Shown: positions 28,300 to 37,417 of the stretch, one piece after another
Layout of the letters: each line of letters opens with the position of its first letter
Position numbering within the stretch: the stretch's first letter is position 1
NCBI GenBank assembly: GCA_018303945.1
Contig: JAGVXD010000004.1
Location: 1 to 46,327 of the forward strand
Source: Candidatus Pacearchaeota archaeon
GTDB taxonomy: Archaea > Nanobdellota > Nanobdellia > Pacearchaeales > GW2011-AR1
Direction: 5' to 3'
Length of the DNA stretch: 46,327 bases
Translations under genes and position numbers: made by a program
The notes under the pieces: model-generated
What the model was told of the DNA's origin: nothing
Databases searched by the model: none
What the model saw: only the letters and a program-made list of their open reading frames with translations

Positions 28300-28971
28300 T
28301 TAGCGTTTTTTATTTTTTTTCTTATTATTTTTTTTCAAAGAAACCTTTTTAACTTTCTTTTTCCCACGTAATGCTTCTCTGGATTTAAGCTTTTTTCTTA
28401 CTTCTGCGCGAGCTCTTCTGTTTCTTGCCTTAGTTTCCTCTGTTGCTATTACCTGCACCTCTTTGTCAACTTCTTCAAGCAGAGAATTATGCTTATTTAT
28501 CTCCTTTTCAATTCTGATTATTTCATCTTGCATATTTTTAGCCTGCAGAACACTGCCACATTCAGGGCAAGTATAATCGTGTATCAAAGCATTTTCCTCT
28601 GTAAATTCTAAATCGCAATTTGGGCAATAAAAATATCTGCTTGCTTTTCTCTGTTGAAGCTGCTGCTGCAAATTTTCTGCTGCTTTTGCCAGATGTTCCC
28701 TGAACTTAAGTAAACTCTTGCCGGAATTAAGAGTCCAAAAATAAGTATACCATCCGCCTTTTCTGTTGTCTTTTTTTCTTACAAAACTGACCAATCCCTC
28801 GTCTGCTAGCTTATAAAGTATATTTCTGGTCTGGTTTATCGTTAATTTTAATTTCTTAGCTATTAAAAACTCATTTACATTCTTTTTCTTATGAAGAAAA
28901 TCTACAATTCCTGAAGCAGAACTTCCGGCAACAGAAGCCACAATACTCTTAAGAAGATTGATTTGCATCAT
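28300..28971 (-). CDS. tfe: Transcription factor E (TFE-alpha)
   Basis: N-term wHTH, NRKGGWYTYFW, zinc ribbon YCPNCDLEFTEENALIHDYTCPECGSVL. Confidence 0.9.
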   Translation of the reverse strand: MMQINLLKSIVASVAGSSASGIVDFLHKKKNVNEFLIAKKLKLTINQTRNILYKLADEGLVSFVRKKDNRKGGWYTYFWTLNSGKSLLKFREHLAKAAENLQQQLQQRKASRYFYCPNCDLEFTEENALIHDYTCPECGSVLQAKNMQDEIIRIEKEINKHNSLLEEVDKEVQVIATEETKARNRRARAEVRKKLKSREALRGKKKVKKVSLKKNNKKKNKKR

Positions 28972-29062
28972 CTAACTATGCAAAAATTGAATTAAAAATC
29001 TTTCGTAAGACTGTCACTATTATAAAATTAATATAAACTTATATAAAGCATTTTAAGAAAAT

Positions 29063-29665
29063 ATGAGTATGTTCTGGAACAAAAAAGAAGCTGAACAAAA
29101 ATTGCCAGATCTTCCGCCAATGAAAATTCCATCAATGCCTCAAATTCCGCATGATGAAGAGGAAGATAATGAAATACTGGAAAAACATGGCTTGCCTTCT
29201 TTTCCTGATTCTCCAATTCAGAAAGGATTTTCACAGGCGGCAATAAAAGACGCAATAAGCAATGATGAAATAAAAAGCGAAGAGGAAATAGCCAATCCTA
29301 CTAGAAACGAAAAAGCTTTCAAGGCAGTAGAGATGGAAGAATGGACTCCTAACACTTCGCAAAATTACAATGTGCCTGCCAATGTGCTAACCCTTCCTCC
29401 AACTGTAAAAAGAGGGCCGGTTCAGGTAAATATACAGAAAGAATCTAAGAATAATGATGTGTTTGTAAAAATTGACAGGTTTTATTCTGCTAAAAAATCT
29501 CTTGAAGCAACAGAATCAAAATTGGAGGAAATAGATGAATTGCTCAAAAAGATTAGAGAGACAAAAATGCGTGAGGAGCAAGAACTTGCTGCCTGGGAAA
29601 AAGAAATAGCAACAATAAAATCACGTATAAAGGAAGTCACGGATACTATTTTTGAGAAGATTTAA
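29063..29665 (+). CDS. Hypothetical coiled-coil protein
   Basis: Charged N-terminal region, C-terminal heptad-like helix. Confidence 0.65.
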   Translation: MSMFWNKKEAEQKLPDLPPMKIPSMPQIPHDEEEDNEILEKHGLPSFPDSPIQKGFSQAAIKDAISNDEIKSEEEIANPTRNEKAFKAVEMEEWTPNTSQNYNVPANVLTLPPTVKRGPVQVNIQKESKNNDVFVKIDRFYSAKKSLEATESKLEEIDELLKKIRETKMREEQELAAWEKEIATIKSRIKEVTDTIFEKI

Positions 29666-29666
29666 C

Positions 29667-29999
29667 ATGAGACCTGAACATGTGCGTATTTCTGCTCTGG
29701 AAAAAAATAATGGTCACAAGAAACTTCTTTATTCGCAGATGGAGATTATAACTGCCCTGCAGCATTGCGAAAAATATAGAAGGGTGCGTGCGGAAGAAAT
29801 GATGCTCAAGATTTCCTTAAAAAATAAGATTGAAGAAACATTGCTCTCTCTGCAGCATCTTCAGAAACTTCTTCCAAAACCAGTTATAATGCCTGAAAAG
29901 AGCATAGAGATAAGGGAAGTAATCAAAAAAGAGAAAATTTCACTTGAGGAAGAAATTGAAATAATACGCAGAAAACTATCGCAACTAAGATATGAATAA
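29667..29999 (+). CDS. Hypothetical small coiled-coil protein (internal Met at about 29667)
   Basis: ORF 29652-29999, helical composition, follows the previous coiled-coil gene. Confidence 0.6.
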   Translation: MRPEHVRISALEKNNGHKKLLYSQMEIITALQHCEKYRRVRAEEMMLKISLKNKIEETLLSLQHLQKLLPKPVIMPEKSIEIREVIKKEKISLEEEIEIIRRKLSQLRYE

Positions 30000-30084
30000 T
30001 TCTGTCACTTATATGACTTTCTTTCAGAATTATCTAGATAGAGAATTCTGTTAGATATATGATAATTTGCACAGAATTCTATAT
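29996..30084. repeat. Two tandem hairpins upstream of alaS
   Basis: ATAATTCTG/CAGAATTAT (29996-30033) and AGAATTCTGT/ACAGAATTCT (30042-30080). Confidence 0.85.
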
Positions 30085-30134
30085 AATTGAAGCCACTCCG
30101 TAACTCTTATTAACCCATTCAATTCTATAAGTCT

Positions 30135-31946
30135 ATGATTGAAAAAGTTAAAACGCGCCAAGATTTAATTGATGCATACATCAATTTCTTCAGGGAAAAG
30201 AAACATAAACATATCCCTTCCTCTTCTCTTATTCCTGAAAATGACCCGACTGTGCTTTTCACAACGGCAGGTATGCACCCGTTAGTTCCTTTCCTTCTGG
30301 GCCAAAAACATCCTCTTGGAAAGCGACTCTGCTCTGTTCAAAAATGCATCCGCACCCAGGATATAGATGAAGTAGGCGATGAAGTCCATCATACTTTCTT
30401 TGAAATGCTTGGCAATTGGTCTCTCGGAGACTACTTTAAGAAAGAAGCTATAGAATTCTCATTTGAATTCCTCACTAAAGTGCTTAATTTACCTGTTGAT
30501 AAGCTTGCAGTTACTTGCTTTGGTGGAGATAAAAGAGTTCAGAATTTACCTGTTGATAAAGAAGGAGCTGAAATATGGATAAAATTGGGATTGCCTAAAG
30601 AGCGCATCTCTTTCCTTGAAGGGGGCGTATTTGAGTCCAAGAAAAACTGGTGGGGTCCGGCAGGAGAAACAGGTCCATGCGGTCCAGACACAGAGATATT
30701 TTACTGGAAATATAAAAAGCCGGCTCCGAAATCTTTCAACCCAGATGATGAAAACTGGGTAGAAATTTGGAACGACGTTTTCATGCAGTATGAAAAGACA
30801 AAAGCAGGCGCTTACGTCACATTAAAGCAAAAGAACGTAGATACTGGAATGGGTGTTGAGAGAACTCTTGCCGTATTAAATGGTTTGGAAGATAATTATC
30901 AATCATCAATTTTCCAGCCGATAATTAAAGAAATAGAGAAAATGTCTGGACAAAAATATTCTGAAAAGAAAAGAGAGATGAGAATAATAGCAGACCATCT
31001 CCGCGCTTCTGTATTTATTCTGGGCGATGTAAGGACAATTAAGCCCTCAAATGTAGGTCAGGGCTATGTCTTGAGGAGACTAATTCGCAGAGCAATAAGG
31101 TACGGAAGATTAATAGGAATAAAAGAAAACTTCACTTCACATCTGTCCAAGTCTATCCTGCCTATTTTCCCAGATTATCAGGAACTGCATACAAATCATA
31201 AATTCATAGCAGAGCAGTTAGAGGAAGAAGAAAATAAATTCAATGCGACTTTGGAAAAAGGCTTGAAGAAATTCAACGAGCTTGGAAATGACAAATTAAT
31301 TACGGGCAAGGAAGCATTCCTTCTCTTCCAAAGCTACGGCTTCCCTATAGAGATGACGCAGGAGCTTGCAGATGAAAAAGGAATAAAGATAGACCTTGAA
31401 GAATATAATGGAGAATTCAAGAGACATCAGGATTTAAGCAGAACTTCAAGCGCGGGAATGTTCAAGTCGGGATTGGCAGATGATTCAGAAGCAACAAAAA
31501 AACTGCACACGGCAACGCATCTTCTAAACGAAGCCCTTCGTCAAGTCTTGTCAAAAGATATAAGACAAAAAGGCTCAAATATAACTCCGGAGCGCCTCCG
31601 CTTTGACTTTAATTTCCCTCGCAAGCTCTCTTCAGAAGAAATAAAGAAGCTGGAGAATTGGATAAATGATAAGATTAAGGCAGCCCTAAAAGTAAGAAGA
31701 GAAGAGATTCCCTTGCGGGACGCTCTTTCTTCTGGCGCGCAGTCTGAATTCGGAGCAAAATACCCAGAATTAGTCTCTGTCTATACTATAGAAGATAAAA
31801 GAGAGAGAAAAGGATGGATAAGCAAAGAAATCTGCACCGGTCCTCACGTAGAAAACACATCTGAATTGGGAAATTTCAAGATAATTAAGGAAGAATCTTC
31901 TGCGTCAGGAATTAGAAGAATTAAGGCAGAGCTTCGAGAAGAGTGA
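30135..31946 (+). CDS. alaS: Alanyl-tRNA synthetase, short form lacking the C-Ala domain
   Basis: FTTAGMHPLVPFLLGQKHP, NVDTGMGVERTLAVLNG, editing motifs HTATHLLNEAL and CTGPHVENT; ends shortly after. Confidence 0.93.
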   Translation: MIEKVKTRQDLIDAYINFFREKKHKHIPSSSLIPENDPTVLFTTAGMHPLVPFLLGQKHPLGKRLCSVQKCIRTQDIDEVGDEVHHTFFEMLGNWSLGDYFKKEAIEFSFEFLTKVLNLPVDKLAVTCFGGDKRVQNLPVDKEGAEIWIKLGLPKERISFLEGGVFESKKNWWGPAGETGPCGPDTEIFYWKYKKPAPKSFNPDDENWVEIWNDVFMQYEKTKAGAYVTLKQKNVDTGMGVERTLAVLNGLEDNYQSSIFQPIIKEIEKMSGQKYSEKKREMRIIADHLRASVFILGDVRTIKPSNVGQGYVLRRLIRRAIRYGRLIGIKENFTSHLSKSILPIFPDYQELHTNHKFIAEQLEEEENKFNATLEKGLKKFNELGNDKLITGKEAFLLFQSYGFPIEMTQELADEKGIKIDLEEYNGEFKRHQDLSRTSSAGMFKSGLADDSEATKKLHTATHLLNEALRQVLSKDIRQKGSNITPERLRFDFNFPRKLSSEEIKKLENWINDKIKAALKVRREEIPLRDALSSGAQSEFGAKYPELVSVYTIEDKRERKGWISKEICTGPHVENTSELGNFKIIKEESSASGIRRIKAELREE

Positions 31947-32047
31947 TTAATTCTGTAAAAACTTTCTCGCTTCTCAACCAAGACTAGTTCTTCACCAACT
32001 ACTCGCTGAATAGAAAACTTTATATATATTTAACTATAACTATAGTT

Positions 32048-32245
32048 ATGGAAACAACAATAGCAATAAAAGAGAGAACAGCCCAGTTACTTATGCAATT
32101 AAAAAGAAAACTGGAAGCAAAAAGTTTTGATGAAATAATTTTGGCCATGATTAAAGAAAAAGAGAAAATACCTTCATCGCGCTTTGGCTCTCAGCCAGCA
32201 CTCAAAAAATTCACAGAAAGGGAGAAAACATATCGTGAACTATAA
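32048..32245 (+). CDS. VapB-type antitoxin
   Basis: METTIAIKERTAQLLMQLKRKLEAKSFDEIILAMI, overlaps downstream PIN gene. Confidence 0.8.
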   Translation: METTIAIKERTAQLLMQLKRKLEAKSFDEIILAMIKEKEKIPSSRFGSQPALKKFTEREKTYREL

Positions 32246-32624
32246 ATATGTCATAGACACATACGCTTGGGTAGAGTACTTTAAAGGTTCTGAGGAAGGA
32301 AAAGTTGCAAAACCGTATATAGAAGAAGGAGAAAATACAACCTCTGTTTTTACTATTGCCGAGCTGTCAGAAAAATACAAGAGAGAAAACAAGAAATTTG
32401 AAGAAGATTGTAAATTTGTTTTATCAAAAACTAAGATAATAGAGGTTTCCGTAGATATAGCAAAACTAGCTGGAGAGCTCAATGCCGAAAACAAAAAGAA
32501 AATAAAAAACTGGGGAATGGCCGATGCAATCATTCTTGCAACAGCAAACATGCTCAAAGCAAGGGTTATTACAGGCGATGAACATTTCAAAACACTTAAT
32601 GCACTTATGATTAATGCGCAATGA
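32235..32624 (+). CDS. VapC-type PIN-domain toxin
   Basis: GTG start; YVIDTYAWVEYFKGSEEG, TTSVFTIAELSE, NWGMADAIILATANMLKARVITGDEHF. Confidence 0.88.
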   Translation: MNYKYVIDTYAWVEYFKGSEEGKVAKPYIEEGENTTSVFTIAELSEKYKRENKKFEEDCKFVLSKTKIIEVSVDIAKLAGELNAENKKKIKNWGMADAIILATANMLKARVITGDEHFKTLNALMINAQ

Positions 32625-32664
32625 GCCACAATGGATGAAATAAAAAAAGAAAAAAAGAAGAAGT

Positions 32665-32838
32665 TTATTTTCTGCAGTTCCAGCAAAGTGCTTTCTTTCC
32701 CTTTATAGGTTTCTGAAGTAACACCATCACTTCCTCTACACTAATCTCTCCGGCATATTTTGCGAGGTCGTAGCTCAAATCAAAGAGCTCTCCGCACTTA
32801 ACGCAAGGTACTGCCATCAGTGAAGTTTGCGTCTTCAT
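32665..32838 (-). CDS. Small zinc-ribbon protein
   Basis: MKTQTSLMAVPCVKCGELFDLSYDLAKYAGEISVEEVMVLLQKPIKGKKALCWNCRK; CxxC...CxxC pairs. Confidence 0.65.
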   Translation of the reverse strand: MKTQTSLMAVPCVKCGELFDLSYDLAKYAGEISVEEVMVLLQKPIKGKKALCWNCRK

Positions 32839-33041
32839 AGCAATTCAAAACTCTTTTCATTTATATATAAATATAATAATTAAAAGTTACTTTCCTATAT
32901 ATTAATTTTTATATAGCGAGTCACTTCGACAGGACAAACTACATATTTTTAAAGCGTCTAACTAAGAAAAGACAAAACGAAGTAATTGAAATTAAGTTAC
33001 TCTATACATAAAATTATAAACCTCTTATATTATCTCCCACA

Positions 33042-33233
33042 ATGGAGCAGGAAGAAAAAAAGCCTGAAAAAGAAGTTCTTGAGACTGGAACATACAAGAT
33101 GTTTTCTCCAGAAGACGGAGAGATGCGTATAGACCAGCTGGAACTTCTTGGAGACAATGGAGCAAAACGCATCTGGAAACTCAAGAATATCACTCCAAAA
33201 GAAGCTGTTTTTGAAATTATTAAATTCGGATAA
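33042..33233 (+). CDS. Small hypothetical protein
   Basis: 63-aa acidic ORF with plausible upstream promoter region. Confidence 0.5.
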   Translation: MEQEEKKPEKEVLETGTYKMFSPEDGEMRIDQLELLGDNGAKRIWKLKNITPKEAVFEIIKFG

Positions 33234-33415
33234 AATCTAAATTCACTTTCAGATGTCCCTGTAAAATTTTGGCTTGCCTATAAGCTTCTGATGATTTCCA
33301 GTCCTGACAATCATAGCAGTCTGGACTAGATGCAACTGCAAATGGTATGAAGCGCCTAAATCCGCTAAGAGCTTATCCCTATAGGTTCTAAGATAAAAAT
33401 GCAGAAAAAATTATT

Positions 33416-33808
33416 TCAATAAGAGATAACTTTCAAGCCGGAAATACTAGAGAAATGTTTTGTATTTCGTGTGATAATTGAGCCAACATTATTCTTTTGT
33501 AAAATAGAAGCAATAAGAATATCATTTTGATTAATCATTTTTCCAACTTTCATCAAAGAAGCTAGAAGTTCAGATGCTCTTCTTCCGCAACCTACATCAA
33601 GAGGCAGTATAGTTATGCTGTTAAAAAAATTTTCAACTGTCTTTTCCTCAACACTATTTTTATATTCTTTTTGGTGAATTCCAACATAAATCTCAAAAAC
33701 ATTTAGTTCAGTTGTAACAATTTCATTTTTGTATTTCTCAATAAGTTCAATGGCCTCCTTTTTTCCTTTCAGAAAATCTATAATGCAGTCAGAATCTAAG
33801 CAAGACAT
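33416..33808 (-). CDS. VapC-type PIN-domain toxin
   Basis: CLDSDCIIDFLKGKKEA, TTELNVFEIYVG, NQNDILIASILQKNNVGSIITRNTKHF. Confidence 0.88.
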   Translation of the reverse strand: MSCLDSDCIIDFLKGKKEAIELIEKYKNEIVTTELNVFEIYVGIHQKEYKNSVEEKTVENFFNSITILPLDVGCGRRASELLASLMKVGKMINQNDILIASILQKNNVGSIITRNTKHFSSISGLKVISY

Positions 33809-34047
33809 TAGCTTTCAAAAAGCTCCTTTGTTGATCGATTCCTTAATTCAAATATATCTTTTTTCATTTTCTTAATCTCTTTATCTTCAACATGTTTCCA
33901 AGCCCCTGCAAAAGACATTATGTCTTTTCTCTTCATCTTCTCCTTGGCAATATCGACAATTATTTCATTATAGCTCTGTCTATGATGAACCTTCAACCTG
34001 TCAAGCAAGGCTTTTGTCCTTTCATCAATCTGAATAGTGGTAACCAT
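33808..34047 (-). CDS. VapB-type antitoxin
   Basis: MVTTIQIDERTKALLDRLKVHHRQSYNEIIVDIAKEK; 1-nt overlap with the PIN gene. Confidence 0.8.
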   Translation of the reverse strand: MVTTIQIDERTKALLDRLKVHHRQSYNEIIVDIAKEKMKRKDIMSFAGAWKHVEDKEIKKMKKDIFELRNRSTKELFES

Positions 34048-34193
34048 AATTAGCTATAGTTGGCTATAATATATAAATCTTTCTCTTCGATCCTTCATTT
34101 CACAAATCACCTTTTTTTGCTTTTCTGATTAAAATATTTGTTTTCATTATATTCAAAGAGAATGTTAAGCGAAGGAAACTATAAGTGTCCTAG

Positions 34194-36968
34194 CTATTCT
34201 ATAAAAATCCCAGGCTTTCCCGGCTTCGCCTTTCCGGCCTTGCCTTCAGGATCATACTTGCTTTTGTCATTCACAGCGAAAACCTTCACTTCATTCTGCA
34301 CTCTTTTGGATAAAGTATCCGCATTATAGTTGTCAATTTCATTGGGTATAACATACAAGTAAATCTTCTCTCCTTCTCTGCCTTGCTTTTCCTTGATTAT
34401 CTTGAGCACATTAAGAATATCTGAAACAGTCTTATTCACCGCTCTTTCAGCTTCCTCAAATTTCTCATTAATCTTGCTTTCGTCTGCTTTAGGCCATTCA
34501 GCAAGAGAAATAAATCCCTTATTCCCTATAGCTTCCCATAATTCCTCAGATATATGCGGAATAAATGGTGAGAGTAACTTCAAAAGAGACTCATAACTTT
34601 TCTTTGACATCTCAGGCACAGAATCAATAAAGTTTATGATTGTCACAATTGCTTTTGGATAGTCTAATATCTCAATACTCTCACTGACTATCTTTATCAT
34701 CTTATTGCATTTGCTCTCTTCTCTTGCATCTGCCTTATCCCCCAACGTACCGCAAGCTCTTTTTAATTTGTTTATAATTCTAAATGCCCCTTCAACTCCA
34801 TCATCGTTCCATTCCATTTGCTTTTCAGGAGATGCAGTCATCATTAAGAAAAGCCTTGCTGTGTCTATGCCATATTTATTAGAAATATCTGTCTGAAAAA
34901 CAACATTGCCTTTTGATTTAGACATCTTTGCTCCGTCTTTGTAAACAATCCCTTGATTAAAAAGTCTCATAAAGGGTTCATCAAAATTTACATAACCTAA
35001 ATCCTTGAGTACTTTTACGAAAAACCGCGCGTACATTAAATGCATTACAGCGTGCTCCGCCCCACCAATATATTGATCAACTGGCATCCAATAATGGATT
35101 TTATCTTTGCTGAAAGCTTCTTTTTTATTTTTATTATCGCAATATCTTAAAAAATACCAAGACGAATCTACAAAACCCCCCATCGTATCTGTCTCGCGCT
35201 GAGCTTTGCCATTGCATTTTGGACATTTCGTTTTTACAAATGCCTTGTTTGTACTCAATGGATTTCCTTCTCCAAAATTGACTTTCTCTGGAAGCAAGAC
35301 AGGCAAATCCTTTTCAGGAACAGGAACAACTCCACATTTATCACAATAAATAATTGGTATCGGCGTGCCCCAATATCTCTGTCTTGATATAAGCCAGTCA
35401 CGTATTTTGTAGTTTACAACCTTCCTTCCTAAATTCTTTTCTGCTAGCCATTCTTGAATGCGGGGTATCGCCTCTTCACTTGTAAGCCCATCAAATTTCC
35501 CAGAATTGTAAAGTACTCCATATCCTTCATATGTCTGACTCCACGCAAGCTCTTTAGGAGGTATGGATAATGAAGCGCCGTAAGCATTAGCTTTCTTATT
35601 ATTATCACCGATAAAAATATCAAAAACCTTGTCCTTGAAAATAATAAGCCTCTTGTCGCCGCGAGTACTGAAATAGTAAGGACCTTTCTTTAACAACGAT
35701 TGCCCTAGAGGAATAAATAGTTCTAACTTATTATCTGGAATAAATATTTCAACACCATCATTCTCCACAATAGACCATTGATAACCTTTAAGTTTAGACT
35801 TCCAATCATCCACAAGACTGCGAATAATATAATGCACGCGCGTATCTTTATGAGGTCGCAGTACTGTCTTAAGAGGAATATTGAACTTTTTTGCAAATTC
35901 ATAATCTCTCTGATCATGTGCATCGGCCATTACTACCCCAGTACCATAATCTGCAACCACAAAATTAGCAACATAAACTGGGATATCTTTTCCAGTAGCT
36001 GGATTTATGACATACTTCCCTGTAAAAAATCCATCTTTATCCTTATCAGTTTCATTTTGCACTAATTCTAAACGTTTCATGAAGGAAGTATACTCCTTCT
36101 CATATTTTGTATTTCTTACAAATTCTTTAACACGTGGATGATTGGAAGCCATTACCAGAAAAGTCACGCTAAATATTGTATCAATTCTGGTTGTAAATAT
36201 ATCTAGAGAATCTTTACTATCTCTGAAAAAAAATTTAGCAAGAGTTCCTTCGCTTCTTCCAATCCAGTTTCTCTGCATTTCTTTTATTCTTTCAGGCCAT
36301 TCTATTTTATCCAGATCCTTCAACAGCCTGTCAGCATAATCTGTAATTTTAAAAAACCACTGCTCTAAATCTTTTTGAACAACTTCGTTTCCGCATCTCC
36401 AGCATTTTCCTCCTTCAGACTCCTCATTCGCCAGAACAGACTGGCAATTCTCACACCAGTTTACAGGGGCATTCTTTCTATATGCAAGCCCTTTCTCAAA
36501 CATCTTCAAAAAGAAAAACTGATTCCACTTGTAATATTCAGGCTCATGACTTGCAATTACCCTGCTCCAGTCATAGCTGTTCCCTAACGCTTTCTGATAG
36601 ACCATTATCTGCTTTATAGAATTATTAGTATATTTCTCAGGATGAATTCCTTCTTTTTTCGCAGCAATTTCAGCAGGCAATCCAAAAGAATCATATCCCA
36701 TAGGATAAAGAACATTAAACCCTTTCATTCTCTTATATCTTGCATATATATCGCCGATTGTATAATTTCTCACATGCCCTATATGTAAAAAACTTGCAGA
36801 AGGATAGGGATACATCTCAAGCACGTAATATTTCCTCTTCTTAGAGTCTTCTTTTGCCTCGAAAACCCTTTCTTCTTCCCACTTCTTCTGCCACTTTCTC
36901 TCTATATCTTTAAAGTTAAATCTCCCCGCATTATCTTCTGGATTTTTTATAACTCTAGTCATACACAA
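34194..36968 (-). CDS. leuS: Leucyl-tRNA synthetase, bacterial-like, with insertion in editing region
   Basis: MYPYPSASFLHIGHVRNYTIGD, KMSKSKGN, GTGVVMADAHDQRDYEFA. Confidence 0.95.
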   Translation of the reverse strand: MCMTRVIKNPEDNAGRFNFKDIERKWQKKWEEERVFEAKEDSKKRKYYVLEMYPYPSASFLHIGHVRNYTIGDIYARYKRMKGFNVLYPMGYDSFGLPAEIAAKKEGIHPEKYTNNSIKQIMVYQKALGNSYDWSRVIASHEPEYYKWNQFFFLKMFEKGLAYRKNAPVNWCENCQSVLANEESEGGKCWRCGNEVVQKDLEQWFFKITDYADRLLKDLDKIEWPERIKEMQRNWIGRSEGTLAKFFFRDSKDSLDIFTTRIDTIFSVTFLVMASNHPRVKEFVRNTKYEKEYTSFMKRLELVQNETDKDKDGFFTGKYVINPATGKDIPVYVANFVVADYGTGVVMADAHDQRDYEFAKKFNIPLKTVLRPHKDTRVHYIIRSLVDDWKSKLKGYQWSIVENDGVEIFIPDNKLELFIPLGQSLLKKGPYYFSTRGDKRLIIFKDKVFDIFIGDNNKKANAYGASLSIPPKELAWSQTYEGYGVLYNSGKFDGLTSEEAIPRIQEWLAEKNLGRKVVNYKIRDWLISRQRYWGTPIPIIYCDKCGVVPVPEKDLPVLLPEKVNFGEGNPLSTNKAFVKTKCPKCNGKAQRETDTMGGFVDSSWYFLRYCDNKNKKEAFSKDKIHYWMPVDQYIGGAEHAVMHLMYARFFVKVLKDLGYVNFDEPFMRLFNQGIVYKDGAKMSKSKGNVVFQTDISNKYGIDTARLFLMMTASPEKQMEWNDDGVEGAFRIINKLKRACGTLGDKADAREESKCNKMIKIVSESIEILDYPKAIVTIINFIDSVPEMSKKSYESLLKLLSPFIPHISEELWEAIGNKGFISLAEWPKADESKINEKFEEAERAVNKTVSDILNVLKIIKEKQGREGEKIYLYVIPNEIDNYNADTLSKRVQNEVKVFAVNDKSKYDPEGKAGKAKPGKPGIFIE

Positions 36969-37058
36969 CTGACCTTTGTTCAGAATTTAAAGTTTGCTAT
37001 GAAACTACTAATTTCCTGCCACCGCAACCTTTTTAAGACATTACTTACACAACTTATC

Positions 37059-37406
37059 ATGACAAAGGAAAAATCTGATGAAGAGGCAAAGCAAAGTGCT
37101 TCAGTTCAGCCTAACTGGGTAACTTTAAAGCCAGCAGAATTAGAGAAGATAATTGTAGATTTGCATAAGCAGGGAGAACCTCCGGCTAAAATAGGGCTCA
37201 TCTTGCGAGATAAATACGGAGTTCCAAAAGCAAAATTACTGGGAAAGAGAATATCTCAAATACTCAAAATCTCCCAAAAAGAGGTTAAAACAGACAAAGA
37301 TTACACTAAAGAAAGAATAAAGCAGCTTGAATCGCATATTTCAAAACACTCCCACGATTATACCGCCAAGCGCTCATTAACCAAAAAACTCTGGATGGTT
37401 AAATAA
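37059..37406 (+). CDS. rpsO: 30S ribosomal protein S15
   Basis: NWVTLKPAELEKIIVDLHKQGEPPAKIGLILRDKYGVPKAKLLGKRI; internal ATG fits homologues better than the ORF start at 36999. Confidence 0.9.
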   Translation: MTKEKSDEEAKQSASVQPNWVTLKPAELEKIIVDLHKQGEPPAKIGLILRDKYGVPKAKLLGKRISQILKISQKEVKTDKDYTKERIKQLESHISKHSHDYTAKRSLTKKLWMVK

Positions 37407-37417
37407 TTAAAATATTA

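Noticed and set aside
32910-33010. Fourth palindromic element copy (cacttcgacaggacaaac)
   Set aside because: Only a 10-bp match (cacttcgaca) to the 4.7-kb element with no inner hairpin; insufficient.
33285-33345. C/D-box sRNA candidate (TGATGA followed by CTGA)
   Set aside because: Only one C-like and one D'-like box at short spacing; no second D box or terminal stem at proper distance.
35778-36065. Antisense ORFs listed inside leuS, lig and other large genes
   Set aside because: They lie opposite strong coding sequence, have poor composition and no recognizable motifs; shadow ORFs.
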